Shown one piece after another: positions 8,439 through 18,098 of a DNA stretch of 64,000 nucleotides (positions are counted from its first letter, which is position 1; each line of letters begins with the position of its first letter). A program made the translations under genes and the position numbers. The notes beneath the pieces are model-generated. The model made no database searches. It had not been told where the DNA came from and saw only the letters and a list, made by a program, of their open reading frames with translations. The stretch comes from CAVXNB01 sp963763085 (GTDB lineage Bacteria > Actinomycetota > Acidimicrobiia > Acidimicrobiales > Bog-793): positions 51,514 to 115,513 of the forward strand of contig CAVXNB010000002.1 in NCBI GenBank assembly GCA_963763085.1. The letters are read 5' to 3'.

Positions 8439-9725
8439 GTGAGCGACGCCGGGCCGGGCTCGAACGGAGCCGCTGGCATGGGAGTGGGATCAGGGTCACT
8501 GGTCGGTGCGACCGTCGTGCTCGGAGTCAGCGGCGGGATCGCCGCCTACAAGGCGGTCGAGGTCTGCCGCCGCCTCGTGGACGCCGGCGCTCACGTCGCG
8601 CCGGTCCTCACCGCTGACGCGACCCGCTTCGTCGGTGCCGCTACCTTCTCGGCGCTGGCGTCCGAGCCGGCTCGCGTGGAGCTGTTCGGCGAGGACCACC
8701 CGATACCCCATACCGACCTGGGCCAGCGGGCGGACCTGGTGGTCATCGCACCGGCGACCGCACGCGTGATCGGTGCATACGCGGCCGGCATCTCCGCGGA
8801 CCTGCTGGTCGCAACCCTGCTCGCCACCCGGGCACCGGTCCTGGTCTGCCCGGCGATGCACACCGAGATGTGGGAGCACCCCGCCGTCCAGGAGAACATC
8901 GCCATCCTCCGCCGGCGCGGCGTCCACGTCCTGGAGCCGGCAACCGGTCGATTGGCCGGCGGGGACCTGGGCGCAGGACGCCTGCCGGAGGCGGAGGTCA
9001 TCGTTGACGCGGCGGCCCGTTTCTTGTCGAGCAGTCGCGGCGGGGCGGGAGCCGCCCTCCCGCTCGCCGGACGGCGCGTGCTCGTAACCGCCGGCGGTAC
9101 CCGGGAGCCCATCGACCCCGTTCGTTGCATCGCCAACCGCTCCTCGGGGCGGCAGGGGCATGCCCTCGCCGACGCCGCCGCCGAGATGGGCGGAGACGTG
9201 ACCCTTGTCACGACCACGACCCTCCCGACCGCACCCGGCATCGAGGTTGTCGAAGTCGAAACGGCCGCGGAGATGGCCGACGCCGTGCTCGCCCGCGCAG
9301 AGTTCGCCGACCTCGTCGTGATGGCCGCCGCCGTCGCCGACTACCGCCCGGCAGTCATGGCCACCGCGAAGCTTCACAAGGAGGACGGGCCGCCGGCGAT
9401 CAAGCTCGTCCCGACGCTCGACATCCTTGCCGAGCTGGGGCGACGCCGGCGTCCCGGGCAGGTGCTCGTCGGCTTCGCGGCCGAGACCGACGACGTGGCC
9501 GGCAGGGCTTCCGCGAAGCTCGAGGCCAAGAACGTCGATCTGGTGGTCGCCAACGATGTGGGGGCGGAAGGGGTCGGCTTCGGCCACGAGACGAATGCTG
9601 TGACGATCTTCGGACGCGACGGCTCCCGTCTCGAGATCCCCCTCCAATCGAAACGAGCCGTCGCGCAAGCCATACTCATCTCCACCCTCCCGCTGCTTTC
9701 CGCCAAACGAGGAGCCTCAGCTTGA
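8439..9725 (+). CDS. coaBC: Bifunctional phosphopantothenoylcysteine decarboxylase / phosphopantothenate-cysteine ligase
   Basis: Carries out two consecutive steps of coenzyme A synthesis. The N-terminal half is the flavin-dependent decarboxylase CoaC: VVLGVSGGIAAYKAVE, the active-site His in PIPHTDL, APATARVIG and CPAMHTEMW. The C-terminal half is the ligase CoaB: GRRVLVTAGGTREPIDPVRCI, NRSSGRQGHALA, VVMAAAVADYRPA. The loop that in E. coli Dfp carries a catalytic Cys reads LAGGDLGAGRLPE here, so that Cys is not visible; I believe actinobacterial proteins often differ there. It is 428 residues from a GTG start. It overlaps metK by 4 bases. CoA supply and SAM synthesis are thus coupled. Confidence 0.94.
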   Translation: MSDAGPGSNGAAGMGVGSGSLVGATVVLGVSGGIAAYKAVEVCRRLVDAGAHVAPVLTADATRFVGAATFSALASEPARVELFGEDHPIPHTDLGQRADLVVIAPATARVIGAYAAGISADLLVATLLATRAPVLVCPAMHTEMWEHPAVQENIAILRRRGVHVLEPATGRLAGGDLGAGRLPEAEVIVDAAARFLSSSRGGAGAALPLAGRRVLVTAGGTREPIDPVRCIANRSSGRQGHALADAAAEMGGDVTLVTTTTLPTAPGIEVVEVETAAEMADAVLARAEFADLVVMAAAVADYRPAVMATAKLHKEDGPPAIKLVPTLDILAELGRRRRPGQVLVGFAAETDDVAGRASAKLEAKNVDLVVANDVGAEGVGFGHETNAVTIFGRDGSRLEIPLQSKRAVAQAILISTLPLLSAKRGASA

Positions 9726-10912
9726 GCACTTTCCTCTTCACATCCGAGTCGGTCACCGAGGGCCACCCCGACAAGATGGCCGACCAGATTTCGGACTCGA
9801 TCCTGGACGCCATTCTCGAGGAGGATCCCAACGGCCGCGTCGCCTGCGAGACCCTGCTCACGACCGGGCTCGCGTTCGTCGCCGGCGAGATCTCGACCGA
9901 CGCCTACGTCGACATCCCGCGAATCGTGCGCCGGACGATCTGTGAGATCGGCTACGACCGGGAGGACCTGAGCTTCGACGGGAACCACTGCGGAGTGCTC
10001 GTCTCCCTCGACGAGCAGTCGCCGGACATCGGCCAGGGCGTGACGGCAGCCCTCGAGCTCCGAACCGGCACGGGTGGTGAGGACGCGCTCAACGCCCAGG
10101 GGGCCGGCGATCAGGGAATGATGTTCGGCTACGCCTGTGACGACACCCCAGATCTCATGCCGCTCCCGATCTGGCTGGCCCACCGCCTCGCCCGCCGCCT
10201 GGCGGACGTGCGCAGGGCCGGCACGATTCCCTACCTCGGCCCCGACGGCAAGACGCAGGTGAGCGTGCGCTACGAGGACTCTCGGGCGGTCGAGCTCACG
10301 ACGGTGGTGATCTCCACCCAGCACGCGAAGGATGCCGATCTCGACGGCTTACCGGGCGACCTGGTGGAGCACGTCATCACGCCGCTGCTGCCGACCGGCA
10401 TCGAGACCGGCGGGTACCGCTTGTTCGCCAACCCCACCGGGCGATTCGAGCTCGGCGGCCCGTCCGCCGACACCGGTCTGACAGGGCGGAAGATAATCGT
10501 CGACACCTATGGCGGCTGGGCCCGTCACGGCGGCGGCGCCTTCTCCGGCAAGGACCCTTCGAAGGTGGACCGCTCGGGGGCGTACGCGGCCCGCTGGGTG
10601 GCCAAGCACGTCGTCGCGGCCGGCGCCGCCTCCCGTTGCGAGATCCAGGTCGCCTACGCCATCGGCGTGGCGCATCCGATCTCGGTGATGATCGACACCT
10701 TCGGGACCGAGACCGTCTCCCCCGAGCTGATCGAGAAGGCGGTCGACGAGCTGTTCGACCTCCGCCCGGCTGCCATCGTGCGAGATCTGGACCTGCGCCG
10801 GCCCCTCTACCGGCAGGTCGCTGCCTACGGGCACTTCGGGCGCTCCGCCTCGGAGGTGCCCTGGGAGGCGACGCCCCGCGTCGACGACCTACGCGCCGCC
10901 CTCGGCCTCTAG
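9722..10912 (+). CDS. metK: S-adenosylmethionine synthetase
   Basis: Makes SAM from methionine and ATP. The start is TTG at 9722, overlapping the coaBC stop as TTGA, with Shine-Dalgarno GAGGAG at 9709-9714; the protein then begins (M)STFLFTSESVTEGHPDK, the canonical N-terminus. Other signatures: GAGDQGMMFGYA (methionine loop) and GGGAFSGKDPSKVDRS (ATP/P-loop segment). At 396 residues it is of normal length. Upstream readings into coaBC sequence should be ignored. No SAM riboswitch is expected because the gene is coupled to coaBC. Confidence 0.96.
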   Translation: MSTFLFTSESVTEGHPDKMADQISDSILDAILEEDPNGRVACETLLTTGLAFVAGEISTDAYVDIPRIVRRTICEIGYDREDLSFDGNHCGVLVSLDEQSPDIGQGVTAALELRTGTGGEDALNAQGAGDQGMMFGYACDDTPDLMPLPIWLAHRLARRLADVRRAGTIPYLGPDGKTQVSVRYEDSRAVELTTVVISTQHAKDADLDGLPGDLVEHVITPLLPTGIETGGYRLFANPTGRFELGGPSADTGLTGRKIIVDTYGGWARHGGGAFSGKDPSKVDRSGAYAARWVAKHVVAAGAASRCEIQVAYAIGVAHPISVMIDTFGTETVSPELIEKAVDELFDLRPAAIVRDLDLRRPLYRQVAAYGHFGRSASEVPWEATPRVDDLRAALGL

Positions 10913-10970
10913 CGGACCGGCCCCGCCGGCGACCGCGGTGCCGGCCGGCGGCGGAGGGCCCGACAGGACG

Positions 10971-12831
10971 ATGACGCGGATCGTCGAAGTCCTGCCCGAC
11001 GTGAGCGGGATCGATCGCGCCTTTGCCTACGTCGTCCCCGACGAGCTCTCGGCCACGATCAGCGTCGGCTCAATCGTTCGGGTGGTTCTCCACGGGCGGC
11101 GTGTCCGGGGATGGGTCGTTGCGGAGGCGAGCGATCCGCCTGGGATCGAGCTGCGGTCCGTGGACGAAGTCGCCTCCTACGGTCCTCCGCCCGAGGTCGT
11201 AGGGCTCGGGCGCTGGGTGGCGTGGCGTTACGCCGGCCGGCTGCGGCCGGTGCTCGTGGCGGCGTCTCCTCCACGGCTCGTGCGCCGGCTGGCGCCGGCG
11301 CGGGCGACGGCCCCGGCGCAGGCCCAGCCGACGCCGGCCTCGCCGGCGAAAGCCCCCACACCGCCGGTCCAGCCGACGCCGACGCCGCCAGGCCCCGAGC
11401 ACGGGATCGCAGCAGCCACCCTGCAGGCTCTCGCCTATCCATCCGCCGTCCTGCGGCTGCCGCCGGCGGCGCCCCGTCTAGCGGTCGTCGAGGCGGTTCT
11501 CGACGCCACCGCCGGCCACACCGGCGACGTGCTCGTCTTGGCTGCGTCGAGAGCGGACGCAGCGACGCTGGCGAATCGCCTCGTGCGATCCGGGCACGCC
11601 GTGGCACTTCAGCCCGAGGCGTGGGCCGAGGCGGCCGCGGGCGGCCCGATCGTCGTCGGCACCCGCGGCGCGGTGCTTGCCCCCGTCAGCAGCGCCCAGT
11701 GCCATCGTCGTGCTGGACGCCCACGCGGACTCCTACCAGGAGGAGCGGGTTCCGACCTGGGAGGCCGCCGTGGTCGCCGAAGAGCGGGCACGGCGAGCCG
11801 GCGTCCCTTGCCTGTTGGTGAGCCCCTGCCCGACGCTGGACCTGCTCGCTTCCCGCCGGCTCGTCACGTTGTCCCGTGACACCGAGCGCCGCGGCTGGGC
11901 GCCGGTCGAGCTGATCGACGCCAGGGACGAGGATCCCAGGGCAGGCGGCTATCCCTCAAGGCTGGCCTCGGCGATCCGTGCGGCCGCAGACAGCGAGCCC
12001 GGCCGTCCCGTCGTTGCCGTTCTCAACCGTAAGGGACGCGGTCGCCTGCTCGCCTGTGGCCGGTGCCGAAGCCTGCTCCGCTGCGACACGTGCGGGGGAG
12101 CGCTCGTCCAGCTCGAACGGCCGCCGCCGGGGGAGCGGGCCCTGTTGCACTGCCTCCGGTGCTCGACTTCGGGGCCGCCGGTGTGCCCGACCTGCGGGCC
12201 TACGCGGCCGCGGATCGTCCGGCCCGGCGTCGCCAGGGTGCGCGAGGATCTGGCCGCTCTCACCGGCCTGGAGGTGGCCGAGGTCGGCCGCACGAGCGCC
12301 GCGCCTGATGGCGCCCTTCCCGAGGCGCCGGTGCTGATCGGGACCGAGGCGGTGCTGCACCGGGCGGCGTCGGCCTCGATGGTCGTCTTCCCGGACTTCG
12401 ACCACGAGCTGCTTGCGCCCCGCTACCGGGCCGGCGAGCAGGCGCTGGCGCTGCTGGCCCTTGCCTCGCGCCTCGTCGGGGGCCGCCGGCGGGGGGGCCG
12501 ACTCCTGGTCCGCACGCGACTGCCGGACCACGAGGTCCTGGACGCGGCCGTGCACGCCGATCCGGGACGGCTCGTCGCAGTCGAAGAGCCGAGGCGGGCA
12601 TTGCTGCGCCTCCCGCCGACGACGGCCCTCGCCCTCGTGAGCGGCGACGGTGCCGACGAGTTCACGAAGCGGTTGCTTGGCGCCTCGGAGGGCCGTGTCG
12701 AGGTGGGGAGCACCGGATCGGGTCGATTCCTCGTCCGAGCCGGAGGAGCCGCAACCCTGGCCGACGCGCTCGCGTCCGCCGGTCCGCCGGGCCCGCGGAC
12801 CCGTGTCGAGGTCGACCCCCGTCACGTGTAG
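10971..12831 (+). CDS. priA: Primosomal protein PriA, actinobacterial type, apparent frameshift
   Basis: Replication-restart protein. The N-terminal 3'-DNA-binding domain starts MTRIVEVLPDVSGIDRAFAYVVPD; an Ala/Pro-rich linker (about residues 105-145) follows. The helicase core ends in GTRGAVLAPV, then VVLDAHADSYQEERVPTW. Eight cysteines in four CxxC pairs (CGRC, CDTC, CLRC, CPTC) form the two zinc sites. No Walker A motif is visible in the expected place (VLVLAASRADAAT), in line with actinobacterial PriA being a probably inactive helicase. The frame changes near 11690-11700, between GAVLAPV and SAIVVLDAH; removing one base restores 619 residues. Since priA is normally essential, this is probably a sequence error. 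An earlier GTG at 10938 is less likely than ATG 10971. Confidence 0.85.
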
Positions 12832-12869
12832 CCGGTCAACCGGGGGCCGTCCCGAGGAGCACGACCTGC

Positions 12870-12875
12870 TATCGT
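12870..12875 (+). promoter_or_regulatory. Candidate -10 element upstream of rpsO
   Basis: TATCGT, identical to the hexamer before mihF, lies in the 167-base gap between priA and rpsO. It would place a transcription start near 12882 and a leader of about 115 bases. No -35 element is evident. Confidence 0.3.
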
Positions 12876-12998
12876 GGTCGGTGTCGGCCCAGGTCGGCAC
12901 GGCATGGCGGGTGCGCCAAGGCCGGAATTTGTATTCTTCCTTCCCCCCGCCGGGTCGGCGTGGCCGGCCGGTACAGCAAGAAAGCACGCCTCTCACGT

Positions 12999-13256
12999 AT
13001 GCCCGACAAGACGGCCACGATCACAGAGCACAGGCTTCACGAGGCCGACACCGGCTCTCCCGAAGTGCAGGTGGCGCTCCTCACCGGACGCATCAACCAC
13101 CTGACAGAGCATCTCAAGGTCCACCGGGGTGATCACCACACCCGGAGGGGACTCATGAAGCTCATCGGTCGCCGCCGTCGCCTGCTCGACTACGTGAAAG
13201 ACAACGACGTCGAGCGGTACCGGTCGCTGATCGCGCGGCTCGGAATCCGGCGTTAA
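12999..13256 (+). CDS. rpsO: 30S ribosomal protein S15
   Basis: Binds the central domain of 16S rRNA. Conserved: DTGSPEVQVALLTGRINHLTEHLK, DHHTRRGLMKLIGRRRRLLDYVK, YRSLIARLGIRR. ATG 12999 gives MPDKTATITEHRLHEADTGS and 85 residues, close to the usual 89. An upstream GTG (12960) would add 13 residues that do not resemble S15. It is followed by pnp, an order conserved across bacteria. Confidence 0.95.
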   Translation: MPDKTATITEHRLHEADTGSPEVQVALLTGRINHLTEHLKVHRGDHHTRRGLMKLIGRRRRLLDYVKDNDVERYRSLIARLGIRR

Positions 13257-13275
13257 GGAAGCTTCGAAGACCAGC

Positions 13276-13375
13276 GGCGCCACACGGTGTCAGCTGCCAG
13301 TCGCCGAGTACCGGGATCCCTTTTGAACGGGACCGTTCCGGTGCACGCCGACTGGGAACTGACCAGCGTGGCGCC
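13276..13375 (+). promoter_or_regulatory. Long imperfect hairpin in the rpsO-pnp intergenic region
   Basis: The segment 13276-13320 pairs with 13329-13375 over about 45 positions with scattered mismatches. Matching blocks from the base upward are GGCGCCAC with GTGGCGCC, GTCAG with CTGAC, CCAGTCG with CGACTGG, and CACCGG/TACCGGG near the loop. The loop is TTTTGAAC (13321-13328). In E. coli a long stem at the same place is cut by RNase III and used by PNPase to repress its own mRNA. A similar role here is inference. It ends about 20 bases before the pnp ATG. Confidence 0.65.
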
Positions 13376-13395
13376 CCCAAACACATAGGAGTGTC

Positions 13396-15927
13396 ATGGC
13401 TGATGCCATTACCGTGTCGGGACCCATTACCGGGACCGACCGGACCCTGTCCTTCGAGACCGGCAAGCTGGCCGGCCAGGCGGATGGTTCCGTCGTCGCA
13501 CGGATCGGCGACACGATCGTGCTCGCCACCGCGACGGCTGCTCGAAAAGTGCGTGAGGGCACGGATTTCTTCCCCCTCACCGTCGACATCGAAGAGCGGA
13601 TGTACGCCGCCGGCAAGATCCCCGGCTCGTTCTTCCGCCGGGAGGGCAGGGCGACCGACCAGGCGATTCTCACCGCCCGTTTGATCGACCGGCCGCTGCG
13701 CCCCTCGTTCCCCGAGGGGTTCCGCAACGAGGTCCACGTCGTCGGGACGATTCTCGGCGCCGACCAGGTCAACCCTCATGACGTGCTCGCCATCAACGCC
13801 GCGTCGGCGGCCTTGATGCTGTCGGGCATCCCGTTCGACGGACCGATCGGTGCCGTCAGGGTGGCGTACTCGATCGACGGGACCTGGCTTCCGCAGGCCA
13901 CGTACCAGGAAGGCGATGCCGCGACGTTCGAGCTTGTCGTCGCCGGCCGGGCGCTCGGCGAAGAGCCGGGCGCGGACGTGGCGATCGTCATGGTCGAGGC
14001 CGGCGGGACGGAGAAGGCCTTCGAGTACTACGACGAGGGCGCTCCCGGCGTGACCGAGGCCGTGATCGCCGAGGGACTCGAGGCCGCGAAGACCTGGATC
14101 CGCGAGTCGATCGAGTTGCAGCGGGAACTGGTTCGCAAAGCAGGCTCGAAAGAGACCATCTCCTACACCCTGTTCGTCGACTACGCCGACGACGTCTTCG
14201 ACCGGGTCGTGGCGGTCGGGGCCGATCGCTTGCAGGCCGCTAACGCCATTACCACCAAGTCCGAGCGCAACGCTGCCCTCGACGAGGCGACCGAGGAGCT
14301 CGTGGCCGAGTTGGCCCCCGAGTTCCCCGAGCGCGAGCGGGAGATCAAGGCTGCGGTGCGCTCCTACACGAAGAAGATCGTCCGCAAGCGGATCGTCGAG
14401 GAGGGCATCCGCATCGACGGACGCGGCCCGACCGACATCCGACCGCTCTCCGCCGAGGTCGGCCTGCTGCCGACCGCGCACGGTTCGGCTCTCTTCCAGC
14501 GTGGCGACACCCAGGTTCTCAGCGTGTGCACGTTGGGCATGCCCCGGATGAACCAGCTGCTCGACACGATCGGCATCGACGACTCGAAGCGCTATATGCA
14601 CCATTACAACTTCCCGCCGTACTCGACGGGCGAGACCGGCTTCATGCGGGGACCGAAGCGCCGCGAGATCGGCCACGGACTGCTCGCAGAGCGCGCCCTG
14701 TTGCCGGTCATCCCGCCGGAGAGCGAGTTCCCCTACGTGCTCCGTCTCGTCTCGGACGTGCTCTCCTCCAACGGGTCAACCTCGATGGCGTCGGTCTGCG
14801 GATCGTCGCTGTCGCTCATGGACGCCGGCGTACCGATCAAGGCGCCCGTCGGCGGCATCGCCATGGGGCTCGTCTTCGCCGAAGGCAAGTACACGACGCT
14901 CACTGACATCCTCGGTGCCGAGGATGCGTTCGGCGACATGGACTTCAAGGTGGCGGGCACCGCGGACGTCGTGACGGCGCTGCAGCTCGATACGAAGATC
15001 GCCGGCCTTCCGGCCGAGGTGCTGGGCCAGGCGCTCAGCCAGGCGCGCGATGCGAGGCTCAAGATCCTCGAGGTCATGCACGGCGCGATCGCGGCACCGC
15101 GGACCGAGGTCGGGGAGAACGCCCCGAAGATCGTGAGCTTCGAGGTCCCGGTCGACAAGATCGGCGAGATCATCGGCCCGAAGGGGAAGGTGATCAACGC
15201 CATCCAGCAGGAGACCGGCGCCGACGTGAACATCGACGACGACGGCACGGTCGGCACCGTCACCATCGGGGCAAAGCAGCGCTCCGTCGTCGACGAGGCC
15301 CGCCGGCGTATCGAGCTGATCCTCGATCCGCCGACCCCCGAGGTAGGCGCTGTCTACAGCGGCCGCGTCGTGAACATCACGAAGTTCGGGGCTTTCGTCA
15401 ACATCCTCCCCGGCCGCGACGGCCTCGTCCACATCTCGAGGCTTGGTCAGGGCAAGCGGGTGGAGCGTGTCGAGGACGTCTTGACGCTCGGCCAGGAGGT
15501 CGAGGTGCGCGTCGACGAGATCGATCCGCAGGGCAAGGTCTCGCTCTCGCTCGCCGGCGACCTGGCGTCGGCTGACGGCGCCGGCCCCGTCCGCAGCAGC
15601 AGCAGCAGCAGCAGCGGCGGCAGCGGAGGCTCAGAAGGCCGGTCCGAGGCCGAGAACGGTCGTGGCAGGCATGCCGACGCCGGCGCGGACGCCGGCGCCG
15701 GTTACGGGAGCCACTCCGCGGACGAGGCGGGTGGCGCACGTCGCCGGGCCTCGTTCGAGGACGCGTTCGAGAGCGAGCTCGAATCCACCTTCGGGAACCT
15801 CGGCCCGGCCGAGATCGCGGGAGGACCGCCGGCCGGCGGCGGACGCCGCGGACCGGCGGGTGGCGGCCGCGGCCCTGGCGGGGGCTCGGGCACTGCCCGG
15901 CGCCGCCCGAGGAGCGGCGGGCGCTGA
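13396..15927 (+). CDS. pnp: Polyribonucleotide nucleotidyltransferase
   Basis: Phosphorolytic 3'-5' exoribonuclease of RNA decay (also a guanosine pentaphosphate synthetase in actinobacteria). Order of domains: first RNase PH domain (from FETGKLAGQADGS, with GSFFRREGRATD), helical linker, second RNase PH domain (IRPLSAEVGLLPTAHGSALFQRGDTQ, GDMDFKVAGT), KH domain (VDKIGEIIGPKGKVINAIQ, about 575-635) and S1 domain (VYSGRVVNITKFGAFVNI, about 645-715). The final 110 residues are a low-complexity tail rich in Ser, Gly, Ala and Arg, including seven consecutive Ser encoded by an AGC run. The 843 residues exceed the usual 710-780 because of this tail. The 139-base leader carries the long hairpin described above. 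Confidence 0.96.
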   Translation: MADAITVSGPITGTDRTLSFETGKLAGQADGSVVARIGDTIVLATATAARKVREGTDFFPLTVDIEERMYAAGKIPGSFFRREGRATDQAILTARLIDRPLRPSFPEGFRNEVHVVGTILGADQVNPHDVLAINAASAALMLSGIPFDGPIGAVRVAYSIDGTWLPQATYQEGDAATFELVVAGRALGEEPGADVAIVMVEAGGTEKAFEYYDEGAPGVTEAVIAEGLEAAKTWIRESIELQRELVRKAGSKETISYTLFVDYADDVFDRVVAVGADRLQAANAITTKSERNAALDEATEELVAELAPEFPEREREIKAAVRSYTKKIVRKRIVEEGIRIDGRGPTDIRPLSAEVGLLPTAHGSALFQRGDTQVLSVCTLGMPRMNQLLDTIGIDDSKRYMHHYNFPPYSTGETGFMRGPKRREIGHGLLAERALLPVIPPESEFPYVLRLVSDVLSSNGSTSMASVCGSSLSLMDAGVPIKAPVGGIAMGLVFAEGKYTTLTDILGAEDAFGDMDFKVAGTADVVTALQLDTKIAGLPAEVLGQALSQARDARLKILEVMHGAIAAPRTEVGENAPKIVSFEVPVDKIGEIIGPKGKVINAIQQETGADVNIDDDGTVGTVTIGAKQRSVVDEARRRIELILDPPTPEVGAVYSGRVVNITKFGAFVNILPGRDGLVHISRLGQGKRVERVEDVLTLGQEVEVRVDEIDPQGKVSLSLAGDLASADGAGPVRSSSSSSSGGSGGSEGRSEAENGRGRHADAGADAGAGYGSHSADEAGGARRRASFEDAFESELESTFGNLGPAEIAGGPPAGGGRRGPAGGGRGPGGGSGTARRRPRSGGR

Positions 15928-15970
15928 GCCGGACACTCGTGGGCCGCCTCGTCCCGCGGACGACCAACCT

Positions 15971-17206
15971 GTGATCAGGACCGCCACGCTCGAGAGCGGC
16001 ATCAGACTCGTCACCGAATCGATGCCTGACGTCGCGTCCCTGAGCGTCGGCGTCTGGGTGGGCACCGGTTCGCGCGACGAGACACCCAGGCAGTCAGGGA
16101 TCTCGCACTTCCTCGAACATCTGCTGTTCAAGGGCACCCCGGAGCGCACGGCTCGTCAGATCGCCGAGGAGGTCGACGCGGTCGGAGGCGACATGAACGC
16201 CTATACGACCAAGGAGTACACGGCGTTCTACGTCCGGGCGCTGGCGGAGCACGTCGAGCTCGGCCTCGACATCCTCGGCGACATCCTCTGCCGGCCGGCG
16301 CTGCGGCCCGAGGAGGTCGACGCCGAACGACTGGTGATCCTCGAAGAGGTTCTGATGCATCGCGACGAGCCGGCCGACGTGGTCCAGGAGCAGTTCGCGG
16401 CGGCGATGTTCCCGGGCCACCCTCTCGGGCGCGAGGTGCTCGGCGAACCCGAGATCGTCCGCAAGGTGACCGTGCCTGCGATCCGGTCCTTCTTCGAGGC
16501 GCATTATCGGCCAGGCAACATGGTGATCGCGGCAGCAGGCGACCTCGACCACGAACGCCTCGCGCAAGGCATCGAGGCCCGTTTCGCCGGCCGCAACGGC
16601 GGCGTGCCCCCGGTCCGAAAGGCACCGACCGGCAAGACGATCCCGCTCGTCGTCGAGTCGCGCGACACCGAGCAGGCACAGCTCGTGCTCGGCGTCCGGG
16701 CTCCGGACCGCCACTCGCCCGAACGCTTCACCTTGGCAGTGCTCAACCACGTGCTCGGCGGCGGCCTGTCGAGCAGGCTCTTCCAAGAGATCCGAGAGAC
16801 CCGCGGACTCGCCTACTCGATCGGATCAGATCGGAGCGCCTACGACGACGCCGGCCTGCTGGCGGTCTCGGTCGGAACGGCGCCTGAGCATGCCCACGAG
16901 GTGCTCGAGCTGCTGCACACCGAGCTCGACCGCCTTGCTGCCGCGGGGATCACGTCCCGAGAGCTCGAAGTAGCAAAGGGCCACCTCCGAGCCGACCTTC
17001 TGCTCTCGCTCGAGGATTCCGGTGCGCGCATGTCGCGAATCGGCGCCGGACTTCTGCTGTTCGGTACCGTTCTGAGCGTCGAGGACCTGTTGGCCCGCAT
17101 CGCCGCAATCTCCGTCGACGACGTTCGGGCGGTCGCCGAGCGCGTGCTGGCCGGTGCGAGGACGCTGGCGGTCGTCGGGCCGTTCGAGGCCAAGGACTTC
17201 GAATAG
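15971..17206 (+). CDS. M16 family zinc metallopeptidase
   Basis: An insulinase/processing-peptidase-like protein found next to pnp in most actinobacteria. The inverted zinc motif HFLEH is at residues 46-50, and the distal metal-binding Glu probably lies in ERLVILEEVLMH. The C-terminal M16 domain has the R/Y pair region (GGGLSSRLFQEIRETRGLAYSI). It is 411 residues from GTG 15971, 43 bases after pnp. Longer readings begin inside the pnp tail and are not supported. The natural substrate of these bacterial proteins is generally unknown. Confidence 0.92.
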   Translation: MIRTATLESGIRLVTESMPDVASLSVGVWVGTGSRDETPRQSGISHFLEHLLFKGTPERTARQIAEEVDAVGGDMNAYTTKEYTAFYVRALAEHVELGLDILGDILCRPALRPEEVDAERLVILEEVLMHRDEPADVVQEQFAAAMFPGHPLGREVLGEPEIVRKVTVPAIRSFFEAHYRPGNMVIAAAGDLDHERLAQGIEARFAGRNGGVPPVRKAPTGKTIPLVVESRDTEQAQLVLGVRAPDRHSPERFTLAVLNHVLGGGLSSRLFQEIRETRGLAYSIGSDRSAYDDAGLLAVSVGTAPEHAHEVLELLHTELDRLAAAGITSRELEVAKGHLRADLLLSLEDSGARMSRIGAGLLLFGTVLSVEDLLARIAAISVDDVRAVAERVLAGARTLAVVGPFEAKDFE

Positions 17207-17253
17207 CACAACTAATGCATCGTGTCGCGAGCCGCAAGGGCTACCGTGACGCG

Positions 17254-18060
17254 ATGACCCGAGTCGGGGTGTTCGGCGCCGCCGGCCGCATGGGTGCCAC
17301 GGTCTGCGCAGCCGTGCTCGAGGCCGCCGATCTCGAGCTCGTGGCCGCCGTCGACCCGGCTGCGGCCGGCCGTCCGCTGCAGGAGATTGCAGGTTGCGGC
17401 GGAAGCAAGCTCGAGATCGCCGCCTCGGCCGATGCCGTCGGCGCCGGCGGCGCCGACGTGGCAGTGGACTTCACAGTCGCCTCGGCCGCGCGCGGGAACC
17501 TCCGCTGGTGCGCCGACAACGGCGTTCATGCAGTTTGCGGGACGACGGGACTCGACGACACCGACATCGGGAGCCTGCGGGCATGGTTCTCGGGGGAGGC
17601 GCACGCCGTCGTGGCGCCGAACTTCTCCATCGGTGCCGCGCTGATGATGCGCTGTGCCGAGCTGTGCGCCCCCTTCGTCAGCGGTGTCGAGGTCATCGAG
17701 CTACACCACGACCGCAAGCGCGACGCGCCGTCCGGCACGTCGCTCGAGACCGTCCGCCGGCTCCAGGCGGCACGGGACGCCGCCGGTGCAGGGCCGTGGA
17801 ACGCCGATCCGACCGAGGCCGAGGTTCTCGAAGGGACCCGGGGCGGACGGGCCGAGGGAGGCGTGCACGTTCACTCGGTTCGGCTGCGAGGGCTCGTGGC
17901 CCACCAGCAGGTCGTCTTCGGTCTCGAGGGCGAGACGCTCTCGATCCGGCACGACTCTCTCGATCGCGCCAGCTTCATGCCCGGGGTGCTTCTTGCCGTC
18001 CGCCGCGTGGCGGACCTCCCGGGCCTGACGGTCGGGCTCGGGAGCCTGCTCGGGCTCTGA
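17254..18060 (+). CDS. dapB: 4-hydroxy-tetrahydrodipicolinate reductase
   Basis: NAD(P)H-dependent reductase of lysine and diaminopimelate synthesis. Nucleotide-binding motif GAAGRMG at residues 8-14; catalytic and substrate-binding signature ELHHDRKRDAPSGT at about 149-162; family segment CGTTGL; C-terminal FMPGVLLAVR. It is 268 residues from ATG 17254; an upstream ATG at 17215 would add 13 atypical residues. It is the last housekeeping gene of the block. In many actinobacteria thyX and dapA follow, but here the catabolic island begins on the other strand. Confidence 0.94.
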   Translation: MTRVGVFGAAGRMGATVCAAVLEAADLELVAAVDPAAAGRPLQEIAGCGGSKLEIAASADAVGAGGADVAVDFTVASAARGNLRWCADNGVHAVCGTTGLDDTDIGSLRAWFSGEAHAVVAPNFSIGAALMMRCAELCAPFVSGVEVIELHHDRKRDAPSGTSLETVRRLQAARDAAGAGPWNADPTEAEVLEGTRGGRAEGGVHVHSVRLRGLVAHQQVVFGLEGETLSIRHDSLDRASFMPGVLLAVRRVADLPGLTVGLGSLLGL

Positions 18061-18076
18061 GGGTGCAGGCGCCGTC

Positions 18077-18098
18077 GACTCGAGATGCTCCCCGAGTC
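18077..18098. terminator. Short hairpin at the convergent junction of dapB and the island
   Basis: GACTCG (18077-18082) and CGAGTC (18093-18098) form a 6-bp stem with a 10-base loop, between the dapB stop and the stop of the convergent dioxygenase gene. There is no U run. Weak candidate for a bidirectional terminator. Confidence 0.3.

Noticed and set aside
9600..9721. SAM riboswitch upstream of metK
   Set aside because: metK overlaps coaBC by 4 bases and the upstream sequence is coding, leaving no room for an independent leader.
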